Shown here piece by piece: positions 1-8,137 of a DNA stretch of 64,000 nucleotides. Under the pieces are notes generated by a model. That model was not told where the DNA came from, searched no databases, and worked only from the letters and a program-made list of their open reading frames with translations. The DNA is taken from the NCBI RefSeq assembly GCF_900177665.1, contig NZ_FXAW01000007.1:62001-126000 (forward strand), given 5' to 3'. The stretch comes from Marivirga sericea. Its GTDB lineage: Bacteria > Bacteroidota > Bacteroidia > Cytophagales > Cyclobacteriaceae. The translations under genes and the position numbers were made by a program. The number at the start of each line of letters is the position of its first letter. Within the stretch, counting starts at the first letter, position 1.

Positions 1-369
1 TTCTTTTGCCTTTTTAGTAGAGATAATTTTCCACAAAGGATTTCTGAAAAAGAGCACTGACTTAACGTAGAAATTGTGCATAACACTTTGAAAACTTGAA
101 TGATACTTTGAGGCATTTTTAGGCATCACTACATATTCGTAGCCAAAACGTTCACTCACTTTATCCATACAAGGATTTCCGTATAGTACATTTTTTGTAT
201 CCTTTATATAGATACTCAAAAGTCTTCTATCTTTTTTAGTGCCTTCAGGTTCTAGCTCAGGTTGCCTTTTAATTTTTTCTGTTGCATTATTATTGTAATC
301 AACTTGACCAATAGCCTGCAAAGAAATTAGACAGAATAAGATAAGGACACATGCTGTGAAGCTTCTCAT
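1..369 (-). CDS. secreted hypothetical protein, truncated by the window edge
   Basis: An open frame starts with ATG at 369 and runs off the left edge after 123 codons. The first about 20 residues (MRSFTACVLILFCLISLQA) form a typical Sec signal peptide with an AIGQ-like cleavage region, so the product is probably exported. The mature part is charged and contains KDTKNVLYGNPCMDK and a basic NPLWKI segment. I do not recognise a family, and no function can be given. It lies 48 bases from the stop of the TolC-family gene, is transcribed in the same direction, and could be a downstream member of that operon. Confidence 0.7.
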   Translation of the reverse strand, partial: MRSFTACVLILFCLISLQAIGQVDYNNNATEKIKRQPELEPEGTKKDRRLLSIYIKDTKNVLYGNPCMDKVSERFGYEYVVMPKNASKYHSSFQSVMHNFYVKSVLFFRNPLWKIISTKKAKE

Positions 370-417
370 TTTACAAACATCCGAAAATAATTAAATAAAA
401 AAGGGATTAACTTAGAT

Positions 418-1875
418 TTATTCAATTAAACGCTTGTTTTCTCTGAAATCATATAGCGTCAGCTGTCTTAAATTATAATAGGCCTGCCAAAAATTTCCCA
501 ATGAATTGATATAGTCTCTTTTGGCTTGATCTTTTTCGGTAAGTGCAATGGATAAGTCTGTAATGCTGATCTTACCGATTAAGTAACGGTTTTTAGCAAT
601 ATTGTACCTCCTTTGGGATATATCATCTGCTTTTTCAGTGATGGCAACTTGATCTCTAAGCATTTCAAGAGTCTTAACTTGCGTATAGACTTCTTGCTCA
701 AAATTGACTTTCTCCTGCTCTACAGTATATTGAACCAATTGATAATTTGCTTCAGCCGTTCTTACTCTTGACTTTTGCCTTCCCCAATCCACTATTGGAA
801 TAGTAAAACCCAATTGTACTCTTTGCTGATTCTCCGGGGTTTGATAGATTGCAGGTAGCTGTTCCGCTTGATTAGTTAAACCAAAACTTCCGAATAAATT
901 CATATTCAAACCTGTTTCACCTTGAGCTCGATCTACCTCTTTGTTAGCTTCCAATAATCTTCTCTTAAAACCAACTGCTTCTTGTCTATTGTTAAGGGCT
1001 TCCTGAAGTGCTAAATCAGGATCAATTTGAAATTCAGGTATCTTTTGAGGAACAATCAAATTAAGCTCATCGTCATTTTTCAATCCTAAGAAAGCCTTTA
1101 ACGCTAGTTGAGTTGTTTCTAAATCCAAACTTGCTTGAGCAACTGCTTGTCTAGAATTCATTAAACTTAATTCCAATTGTAGTAATTCATTTTCTGGTAT
1201 TTTACCAAGCTCATATCGTCCTTGGGCAATTTTATAAATGGTATCATTATTACCTAAGTTTTTTTGTGCTATTTCAAGACTTACTTGAGCGCTTAATAAA
1301 TTGAAAAAACGAGTAGAAACATCTTTAGATATTTGTTCAAACTCTTCCACAAATTCCCTTTTGGACTCCTCGTATCGCAATGGTTCAATCTCCCTGTCCC
1401 ATTTCAATTCATTAAAACGAAATAAAGGCTGGATAAAACCAATGGATAAAGGGTCACCACCATATCTAAAATCATTTCTTTCAAAATCATCAAAACGATT
1501 GACCGTAGAATTTAAAAAAACAGTTCCCCCAGTCAGACCAATTTGCTGCTCAAGGTTCAAAGATACATCTGAATTACTATTGAATACAGAACGATATTGC
1601 GTGGAGCCGTCTTCTTGTGTAACGGGGGTTACAGACCTGTTAAAATTAGGCAAGGTACCACTTAAGCTTAACTGAGGAACAAAATTAGATTTATAGACCC
1701 TGTACTGCCAGTACCTGTTTTCCTTAATGGTTTCGGCTCTTTTATAAGCTGGAGATTGGGTTTTTGCTATTTGGATGACCTCTTGAAGCGTATAGGTTTG
1801 TTGGGAATATAAATCAAAACTCCAAAATATAGAGCTTAAAATCATCACTGTATTAAAAATGTACTTTCTATTCAT
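418..1875 (-). CDS. TolC-family outer membrane efflux protein
   Basis: 485 aa, the usual length for the outer membrane efflux protein (OEP) family. A signal peptide occupies about residues 1-24 (ending near DLYSQQ) and is followed by two OEP repeats, about 30-240 and 270-475, rich in long amphipathic helices with heptad-like Gln/Glu/Lys patterns that form the periplasmic tunnel; short segments predicted as barrel strands lie near residues 60-130 and 320-360. It would form the trimeric exit duct of a tripartite transporter. The start codon overlaps the stop of the upstream permease gene by 8 bases, so the two are translationally coupled. The adaptor lies next upstream. The exported substrate cannot be read from sequence. 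Confidence 0.93.
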   Translation of the reverse strand: MNRKYIFNTVMILSSIFWSFDLYSQQTYTLQEVIQIAKTQSPAYKRAETIKENRYWQYRVYKSNFVPQLSLSGTLPNFNRSVTPVTQEDGSTQYRSVFNSNSDVSLNLEQQIGLTGGTVFLNSTVNRFDDFERNDFRYGGDPLSIGFIQPLFRFNELKWDREIEPLRYEESKREFVEEFEQISKDVSTRFFNLLSAQVSLEIAQKNLGNNDTIYKIAQGRYELGKIPENELLQLELSLMNSRQAVAQASLDLETTQLALKAFLGLKNDDELNLIVPQKIPEFQIDPDLALQEALNNRQEAVGFKRRLLEANKEVDRAQGETGLNMNLFGSFGLTNQAEQLPAIYQTPENQQRVQLGFTIPIVDWGRQKSRVRTAEANYQLVQYTVEQEKVNFEQEVYTQVKTLEMLRDQVAITEKADDISQRRYNIAKNRYLIGKISITDLSIALTEKDQAKRDYINSLGNFWQAYYNLRQLTLYDFRENKRLIE

Positions 1876-3211
1876 ATCTTAAAGAGGTTATTGGATCCTG
1901 ATTTGCGGCTTTCCTAGCAGGTGCTATACCAAAAATTAAACCCACGGTTGCGGCAACTCCGAATGAAATTACTATTGAAATACCACTTACGATTGTGGGG
2001 ATTTCAGCGAAAGAAGCCACTAAATAAGCAAAAATAATTCCTAAAATAACTCCTATTATCCCACCGCTAATACTAATCATTACTGCCTCCAATAAAAATT
2101 GTAACACAACATCTGATTTCTTAGCTCCAAGAGATAATCTCAGTCCAATTTCTTTTATCCTTTCCATCACCGAAGCGAGCATTATATTCATAATACCTAT
2201 TCCACCGACCAAAAGCGATATCCCTGCAATAGCTCCGAGCACGATATTAAAAATATTCTTTGTTTTCTGTTGTTGCTTCAACAATAATTCCGGAATAGTC
2301 ACTTCAAAATCCACTTTTTCATAATGCCTTCTTTTTAGCATTCTAGAAATAATTTCTGCTGTTGCATTTAAATTATCAGATTCTGAAACTTGTACCGTAA
2401 GTTTATCTATTTGATGATAATTAGTACTTCCTTGATCCTGACTATTGGCATTTTCATCACCATTTCGAGCATTGGCTTTCTTCAATTGAGCCTGAGTTAG
2501 TGCCGCTCGGTTTTTGTAATTAACTAAAACGGTTTGAACAGGCGTGTAGATATCCATATTAAAATCTCTCAAGCCTAAGTTATCCAAACTTTTTTGACTA
2601 TAAATTCTTTCTTTTAATACGCCAATAACTTGCAACCAATGAGGCCCTACTTTAATCATTTTACCGACAGGATCTGTATTTGGAAAAAATCGGGCTTTTA
2701 CTGATTTTCCAATAATGCATACTCTACTTCCAATTTTCTGGTGTTCTTCAATAAACATTTCTCCTTCATTGAGCTCAAATGCAGACAGATTGAAGTAGGA
2801 AGGATCTACACCCACAAGTTTTGCAGAACGCCTAATTCCGTTTCGAATAACGTAAGTTTCTAAAATGATTTCGGGACTGACGGCCTCGATACCCGGTATG
2901 ATTTCTTTAATACTCTCAGCGTCTGCTAAAGTCAAACCAGGGCTAAATTTCTTTTTTTCCTTCTTCCCGTTCCCCTGCTGTTGTAAGTTTTCTTCTTTTT
3001 GCTCTACAACTGGCTCAATCACTATATTATTTACACCGACTAATTTTATTTGATTGAGAATCTCCTGTTGTGCTCCGTTGCCGATAGCAAGCATAGCAAT
3101 CACTGCAGCCACTCCGAATATTATTCCCAAAGCCGTTAAAAACGATCTGGTTCTGTTAGCTACTACAGCTTCAAAGGCAATATTAAGGTTTGCTATAATT
3201 TTTTCTTTCAT
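1868..3211 (-). CDS. MacB-type ABC transporter permease (MacB_PCD plus FtsX domains)
   Basis: 447 aa inner-membrane protein. One transmembrane helix near residues 20-45 (TALGIIFGVAAVIAMLAIG) is followed by a large periplasmic MacB-type core (about 50-310) and three C-terminal helices of the FtsX domain (about 320-440), including the family-typical GGIGIMNIMLASVMER and the C-terminal APARKAANQDPI. This is the permease half only: there are no Walker A or B motifs. Such proteins transmit ATP-driven motion to an adaptor and TolC to push out peptides, lipids or antibiotics. A charged low-complexity insert (about residues 70-88, rich in E, K, Q) sits in the periplasmic domain. It is located between the adaptor and TolC genes; the matching ATPase gene is not next to it. 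Confidence 0.92.
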   Translation of the reverse strand: MKEKIIANLNIAFEAVVANRTRSFLTALGIIFGVAAVIAMLAIGNGAQQEILNQIKLVGVNNIVIEPVVEQKEENLQQQGNGKKEKKKFSPGLTLADAESIKEIIPGIEAVSPEIILETYVIRNGIRRSAKLVGVDPSYFNLSAFELNEGEMFIEEHQKIGSRVCIIGKSVKARFFPNTDPVGKMIKVGPHWLQVIGVLKERIYSQKSLDNLGLRDFNMDIYTPVQTVLVNYKNRAALTQAQLKKANARNGDENANSQDQGSTNYHQIDKLTVQVSESDNLNATAEIISRMLKRRHYEKVDFEVTIPELLLKQQQKTKNIFNIVLGAIAGISLLVGGIGIMNIMLASVMERIKEIGLRLSLGAKKSDVVLQFLLEAVMISISGGIIGVILGIIFAYLVASFAEIPTIVSGISIVISFGVAATVGLIFGIAPARKAANQDPITSLRYE

Positions 3212-3311
3212 CTGTTTATAATCGATTAGAACAGGTCAGATGTAAATTTTGAAGCTTAAAACAATCATTGCCCTGCTTTTCAACTGATTATTTTAATTAT
3301 GCCAATTTCAT

Positions 3312-4571
3312 TTAAATTTCAGAAGATTTTAATAATGTCACTTCCTTTTCGTCAAGGTCTTGAGGTGCAATCAGATACAACTTTTCTCCGGACTCAATTC
3401 CTTCTTTGACTATTACTTCATTTGCATTCGATTTGCCTAAAATAACTTCTTGTTTAATAGTCTCTAATCCGGATTTTTTATAAACATAAGCAATAGAATC
3501 TCCTTGATTAAAGACCGACTCTAAAGGAACAAAGATTGCTTTTGGCTCTACGTCAGTTATAATTTCGTTGGCAGTACTCATGGCAGGTCTTAAAGTAGTA
3601 TCACTTTCGTTAATTTCTACTTTCACTTCAAAAACTTTAGCATCTGAATTTGGTCTTTGCTCCCCTACATTAGCAACATAAATGACCTCACCAGTCAGCT
3701 TTTTGTCAGGAAATGCATCTAATCCGATATTTACATGTTGGCCTTTTGCAATCTTTCGAATATCCACCTCATTCACAAAAGTAGTGGAGATCATAGTTGA
3801 TAAATCTGGCAATGTGGCCACTGTTGGGTCCCAAGCTCCTATAGAAGCCCCTTCAGATTTCTTAGAACCATCATACTCACGGACGTAAATCACCATACCA
3901 TCCTCAGGAGCCATAATTCTAAACTTTTTCCGTAATTCAACCAAAAAATCTCTCTCGTCTCGATCTTCAGATAGCCCTGCATCTGCCTCCTGCATTTGTG
4001 CAACTGCTTTATCCCTCTTTAATAAGTAATTCTCCTTTGCTTGTTTAAACGCTCTTTCTGCTTTACTTAAATCAATTTCCGCTTGTTTGATGGTAGCAGG
4101 CGGCTCAAATTGAGATTGCTCTAAGACTAATTTCTTTTCTTCAACTGCGAACTCTAGGTTGATTAATTCATCACGAGATTCCCTTAGTGTCAGAGCTGTA
4201 TCTAATTTGGTTTGTGTGTATTGAGAGAGACTTTGCTGATATTCATTTTCTACTTCTCGTAATCGATCAGAAAGCTCTGAGGCATCTAAGCTAGCCACAA
4301 AATCTCCTTTTTCCACAACGGTCCCTTCATCAACTAATTGATCAATTTTCACATTCCATAATCTAGCTGCCCGCAAACCTGACGGACCTGTTATTTTGAT
4401 GGCATTTTTAGCCTCCAATTCACCAGTTGTCGTTATAGCAATGACAAATTCTCCAGCCTGAGCCTCAGTCATTATCTCAATAGTTTCGCTTGTCCCGCTT
4501 CCCCGAAAGGTGAAGAAAGCTATTACGATAATCACAAGTGCTGACAATACTATAATTAATTTTTTATTCAT
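3312..4571 (-). CDS. HlyD/MacA-family periplasmic adaptor (membrane fusion) protein
   Basis: 419 aa. An N-terminal membrane anchor (about residues 4-23, KLIIVLSALVIIVIAFF) is followed by a first lipoyl-like half, a long helical hairpin of coiled-coil character (about 125-215, many Glu/Lys/Gln heptads), the second lipoyl half with a diagnostic IMAPEDGMV turn, a beta-barrel domain (about 255-330) and a membrane-proximal domain. It bridges the inner-membrane permease to the TolC duct. It is the first gene of the operon, 100 bases ahead of the permease. The 310-base region upstream must hold the promoter but I saw no good consensus match there. Confidence 0.93.
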   Translation of the reverse strand: MNKKLIIVLSALVIIVIAFFTFRGSGTSETIEIMTEAQAGEFVIAITTTGELEAKNAIKITGPSGLRAARLWNVKIDQLVDEGTVVEKGDFVASLDASELSDRLREVENEYQQSLSQYTQTKLDTALTLRESRDELINLEFAVEEKKLVLEQSQFEPPATIKQAEIDLSKAERAFKQAKENYLLKRDKAVAQMQEADAGLSEDRDERDFLVELRKKFRIMAPEDGMVIYVREYDGSKKSEGASIGAWDPTVATLPDLSTMISTTFVNEVDIRKIAKGQHVNIGLDAFPDKKLTGEVIYVANVGEQRPNSDAKVFEVKVEINESDTTLRPAMSTANEIITDVEPKAIFVPLESVFNQGDSIAYVYKKSGLETIKQEVILGKSNANEVIVKEGIESGEKLYLIAPQDLDEKEVTLLKSSEI

Positions 4572-4856
4572 GGGATCTATTATTCTAAGAAAAACTACTA
4601 ACGATCATTTTGTAAAAATATTAATAAAAAATATACTTTTTTGCACCACCTATCAATTAATCAAGCCTACTAAATAAATAGTTTTAGTAGCTAATCAGCA
4701 GTGATCCACTAAATTTATGATGCGATAACATTATATTAGTTTTAAATACGTCACAGTTTAATCTACTAAGCCGCTGCCAATGATTATAAACTAGCTACCC
4801 ACTTCAATTTCCATCTACACAAAGCAAGAGTCTTTAAGAAGATTCCAGCATTTTAT
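4572..4856. other. intergenic region between divergent genes
   Basis: AT-rich spacer between the start of the efflux operon (-) and the methyltransferase gene (+). I see no open frame with a plausible start, no RNA gene and no strong hairpin. It should contain the promoter of the minus-strand efflux operon, but no convincing CAAAnnTA (reverse of the Bacteroidota -7 box) is present. Confidence 0.4.
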
Positions 4857-4864
4857 TACCTTTG
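4857..4864 (+). promoter_or_regulatory. Bacteroidota -7 promoter box (TACCTTTG)
   Basis: TACCTTTG matches the Bacteroidota -7 consensus TAnnTTTG exactly and ends 17 bases before the methyltransferase start codon, which would give a 5' leader of roughly ten bases. The -33 TTG element is not clear at the expected distance, so this is a probable rather than certain promoter. Confidence 0.45.
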
Positions 4865-4881
4865 CATTCCAAAATAACTCC

Positions 4882-5649
4882 ATGAAAAGAATTATAAGTT
4901 TTTTATTACGCAATATCCCTAGAAAATACATTCAGAGAATTAGTGGCATTAGCCTAAAAGTAATCGGTCTGTTTTATAGAGGAGATAATGTCTATTGCCC
5001 GATTAATGGAAAAGGATACAGGAAATTTTTACCATATGGAAGAGTAAATCCACGTGAAAATGCCTTATGCCCAGATACGCTTTCCTTAGAGCGACATCGA
5101 TTAATTTGGCTATACTTAAAAGAAAAAACTAATTTCTTCAATTCGAAACTCAAAGTTCTACATGTTGCTCCTGAGCAATGCTTCATGGATCATTTTGAAA
5201 AACTACACGGTGAAAATTATATCACAGCCGATATCGAATCCCCTTTAGCAAAGGTGAAAATGGATATTCATGATATCCCTTTTCCTGAAAATACATTTGA
5301 TGTGATTTTTTGCAATCATGTAATGGAACATGTTGAAAACGATATTAAAGCTATGAGTGAACTCCAAAGAGTATTAAAACCAGGCGGCTGGGGAATAATA
5401 CAAATTCCCTTTTTTGAACCCATCCCTGAGAAAACTTTTGAGGATAATAGTATCACTGATCCAAAAGAAAGAGAGAAAATATTTGGTCAGGATGATCACG
5501 TTAGGCTTTATGGAAAAGACTATCCTGATAGATTAAGAAAAGCCGGCTTTGAGGTAACTGAAGACAACTACATAAACGAACTACCGGAATACCGGGTTAA
5601 AAAATATGCGCTGCCAAAAGGAGAAATAATTTATAAGGTAGAGAAATAA
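4882..5649 (+). CDS. SAM-dependent class I methyltransferase
   Basis: 255 aa with a Methyltransf_11-type Rossmann core. The SAM-binding motif I region is LKVLHVAPEQCF (about residues 92-104), motif II acid in ITADIES, and post-I/motif III in FDVIFCNHVMEHV followed by LKPGGWGIIQIPFF. The N-terminal about 60 residues hold a short basic/hydrophobic segment and a Cys/Pro-rich stretch (NVYCPINGKGYRKF) often seen in methyltransferases of cell-surface glycan clusters. It stands alone on the plus strand, facing a minus-strand pair of glycosyltransferases with an 18-base intergenic gap. Substrate unknown; a sugar or glycolipid acceptor is a guess from the neighbours. Confidence 0.88.
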   Translation: MKRIISFLLRNIPRKYIQRISGISLKVIGLFYRGDNVYCPINGKGYRKFLPYGRVNPRENALCPDTLSLERHRLIWLYLKEKTNFFNSKLKVLHVAPEQCFMDHFEKLHGENYITADIESPLAKVKMDIHDIPFPENTFDVIFCNHVMEHVENDIKAMSELQRVLKPGGWGIIQIPFFEPIPEKTFEDNSITDPKEREKIFGQDDHVRLYGKDYPDRLRKAGFEVTEDNYINELPEYRVKKYALPKGEIIYKVEK

Positions 5650-5667
5650 TTACTCAAAGAATTTTAC

Positions 5668-6651
5668 CTACTTCAGTCCTGTCGGTTTCGGCTGTTTTAC
5701 GTAGTTAAAACTTTCATTAATAAAACCCATACCGTAAGCAAATAGCTGAATAAAAGAGGTTAGTATACTTAGACCAGCCACAAAGGGGTTTCTCGTCTTC
5801 CTAAAAGCATCCGCACCAATAAGTATATAGTAAACAGCGAAGGCTGTCCCTCCCCACTCAAACAGTTGACGACTCCACAAAGGGGTGAGGAACCAAAAAA
5901 ACAATCCTAACACGAAAAATAACGGCAATAAATGGACTGCCTTCAGTTCACTTTTATAAAATCTAAAAATATTGATCCGACCCCGACCAAAAAAGAAGAG
6001 TTGTTTATAAAATTGGCTCAATTTTGTTCTTCGCTTATGGTAAACTTTAGCGTCAGGAATTAAGCCAGTTTTAAAACCAGCTTTTTCAATCCGAATACTA
6101 AATTCAATATCTTCACCCATTCGTGTAATATTGTAACCATCAGTCTTTTCAAAAACCTCTTTTGAAATTCCCATATTAAAGCTTCTTGGACGAAACTTTT
6201 CTAACTGCTTTTTACCTCCTCGGATGCCACCGGTGGTAAAAAAAGAGGTCATAGAATAGCTAATAGCTTTTTGAACAATTGTAAAACTATCCATAGCTGC
6301 ATCGGGTCCTCCAAAAGCATCTAATGGGTTAACATTCAGGTATGTTTCTACTGTTTCAAAATAATCGGAAGGAATAATACAATCAGAATCAAAGACAATA
6401 TAGTAATCTCCTTCTGCTTTTTTAAATCCATAATTACGACTAAACCCTTGACCTGAATTTTCTTTATAGAAATACCTAAGATTTAATTTAGAAGAAAAAG
6501 ACTGGCAAATCTCTTCACATTTAATGGTCGATCCATCTTCGACTACTATGATCTCAAAATTATCAAAAGATTGTTGAGTAAGACTTTCTAATAATTCTTT
6601 GATCTCATCGGGACGATTATAGATGGGAATAATAATAGAATAAAACCTCAT
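5668..6651 (-). CDS. GT2-family glycosyltransferase, membrane-associated
   Basis: 327 aa. The N-terminal GT-A domain (about 1-215) shows the nucleotide-sugar start FYSIIIPIYNRPDEI, the DxD-type metal motif in VFDSDC (about residue 90) and the catalytic-base region RMGEDIEFSIR. Two or three C-terminal transmembrane segments (about 245-320) anchor it in the inner membrane. It transfers a sugar from an activated donor to an unknown acceptor, probably a lipid-linked or surface glycan. Its start overlaps the stop of the upstream GT2 gene by 4 bases (ATGA type), so it is the last gene of the five-gene minus-strand operon. Confidence 0.92.
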   Translation of the reverse strand: MRFYSIIIPIYNRPDEIKELLESLTQQSFDNFEIIVVEDGSTIKCEEICQSFSSKLNLRYFYKENSGQGFSRNYGFKKAEGDYYIVFDSDCIIPSDYFETVETYLNVNPLDAFGGPDAAMDSFTIVQKAISYSMTSFFTTGGIRGGKKQLEKFRPRSFNMGISKEVFEKTDGYNITRMGEDIEFSIRIEKAGFKTGLIPDAKVYHKRRTKLSQFYKQLFFFGRGRINIFRFYKSELKAVHLLPLFFVLGLFFWFLTPLWSRQLFEWGGTAFAVYYILIGADAFRKTRNPFVAGLSILTSFIQLFAYGMGFINESFNYVKQPKPTGLK

Positions 6652-7613
6652 CCTATTCCAGTTTCTTCATCTATACTGTAGTCTAACTTTCTCGGTGAAT
6701 TCATGGTGAGCATCTCACCGATAAACCCGGCCAAAAACAATTGCACTCCAACAATTAATGCCACCAGAGCTAAAAAGAACAGCGGTTGATCAGTAATTTC
6801 CCGTACTGGCAAACTATAATGAATTTCATAAAATTTCTTACCAATAATATAAACGGTAACAAAAAAGCCGAAGATAAACGAAAGGGTTCCCATTGCACCA
6901 AAAAAATGCATCGGACTTTTCTTAAATTTAGAGACAAAAGTAATGGACAATAGATCAAGAAAACCATAGAGGAATCGCTCCAATCCATATTTTGTTTCTC
7001 CGTATTTTCGAGCTCTGTGTTCTACAACCTTCTCTCCTATTTTTCTAAATCCATTCCACTTTGCTATTACTGGAATATAGCGATGCATCTCGCCATACAC
7101 CTCTATGTTCTTCACTACTTTATGGCGATAAGCTTTTAAACCGCAATTAAAATCATGTAATTTAATCCCAGAGATCTTTCTAGTAACATAATTGAAAAAT
7201 TTAGAAGGAATGGTTTTACTGATTGGATCATGCCTTTTCTTCTTCCATCCCGACACAATATCGTAACCTTCTTTTACGACCATATCGTAGAGCGCAGGAA
7301 TTTCATCAGGACTGTCCTGCATATCGGCATCCATGGTCACCACTACATTCCCTTCAGAAGAACGAAATCCAGTGTGGAGAGCCGCAGATTTACCATAGTT
7401 TCTAGCAAATTTGATTCCTTTAATTTGAAGTTTATTCTTTGCTAAATTTTGAATAATCTCCCAAGAGTTATCTGAACTCCCATCATCGATCATAATCACT
7501 TCGTAGCTCAGCATCGGATGCTTTGCCATCACTCTTTCAATCCAAGCAATAAGTTCAGGGATCGACTCCTCCTCATTGAAAACGGGTACTACGATGCTTA
7601 AATTATACTTCAT
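6648..7613 (-). CDS. GT2 polyprenyl-phosphate glycosyltransferase (DPM/GtrB type)
   Basis: 321 aa. The catalytic domain (about 1-225) carries LSIVVPVFNEEESIP at the start, DDGSSDNSW, and the DxD in VVTMDADMQDSPDEIP (about residue 97). Two transmembrane helices (about 232-255 and 270-300) follow, the architecture of GtrB/ArnC/DPM-like enzymes that load a sugar onto undecaprenyl phosphate at the inner face of the membrane. It overlaps both neighbours by 4 bases (ATGA junctions), so expression is coupled to the DUF4199 protein upstream and the second glycosyltransferase downstream. Confidence 0.93.
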   Translation of the reverse strand: MKYNLSIVVPVFNEEESIPELIAWIERVMAKHPMLSYEVIMIDDGSSDNSWEIIQNLAKNKLQIKGIKFARNYGKSAALHTGFRSSEGNVVVTMDADMQDSPDEIPALYDMVVKEGYDIVSGWKKKRHDPISKTIPSKFFNYVTRKISGIKLHDFNCGLKAYRHKVVKNIEVYGEMHRYIPVIAKWNGFRKIGEKVVEHRARKYGETKYGLERFLYGFLDLLSITFVSKFKKSPMHFFGAMGTLSFIFGFFVTVYIIGKKFYEIHYSLPVREITDQPLFFLALVALIVGVQLFLAGFIGEMLTMNSPRKLDYSIDEETGIG

Positions 7614-8134
7614 AGTCGCTTAGGTTCACTTGTGCGCATAAATAAAGAAACCAATGGAGTGATTAAAATTCCAATTAGAATATTGTTGAAAGCTAAACTC
7701 CCGATAATTCGAGCGTTTGAGGATTCTCCCGATCTCAAATAATCCTGATAACCGTCTTCCCCCATTTTATCAACTAGCATTTCTCTACCTGCTACTATTT
7801 TCTCCACTATCATTTCTCTATATTCATCAAAATGATCGGTATCAAACACGCTTCCATCCATCCATAAAACAATAGAATAGAAAAGCGTGAAGAAGAGAGT
7901 ATATAAAATACCGATCGAAAAACCTTGCCAGAACCTTAAACCATCTGGATTAGTATCACGAAATACTTTTATGCTGAAAAATAAGAAAATAGCCATAAGT
8001 GGCCCGATAAAAATGATATTACTTCCGTAAATCACAGGATTTTTATCTAAAAAAATCAGAATAAAAAACATTAATACCACAAAAAATATGGCGATTAAGC
8101 TAAATCGTAAGGGACTTTTGACTAATAAATTCAT
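7610..8134 (-). CDS. DUF4199 family membrane protein
   Basis: 174 aa with four predicted transmembrane helices (about 10-30, 40-58, 70-95 and 140-165) and a charged loop around residues 98-135 (EYREMIVEKIVAGREML). The pattern, size and hydrophilic loop match DUF4199, a family common in Bacteroidota and of unknown function. In other members of the phylum it often sits directly beside a GT2 gene, as here; it may be an accessory membrane subunit for the downstream polyprenyl glycosyltransferase, which is inference. Three bases separate it from the upstream dihydroorotase-like gene. Confidence 0.85.
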   Translation of the reverse strand: MNLLVKSPLRFSLIAIFFVVLMFFILIFLDKNPVIYGSNIIFIGPLMAIFLFFSIKVFRDTNPDGLRFWQGFSIGILYTLFFTLFYSIVLWMDGSVFDTDHFDEYREMIVEKIVAGREMLVDKMGEDGYQDYLRSGESSNARIIGSLAFNNILIGILITPLVSLFMRTSEPKRL

Positions 8135-8137
8135 ACT

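Noticed and set aside
1301-1675. 124-codon plus-strand frame inside the TolC gene
   Set aside because: Lies wholly antisense to a well-supported gene; Ser/Lys-rich shadow translation.
4572-4881. Missing ATPase gene hidden upstream of the adaptor
   Set aside because: No frame in this gap is long enough and no Walker motif is seen.
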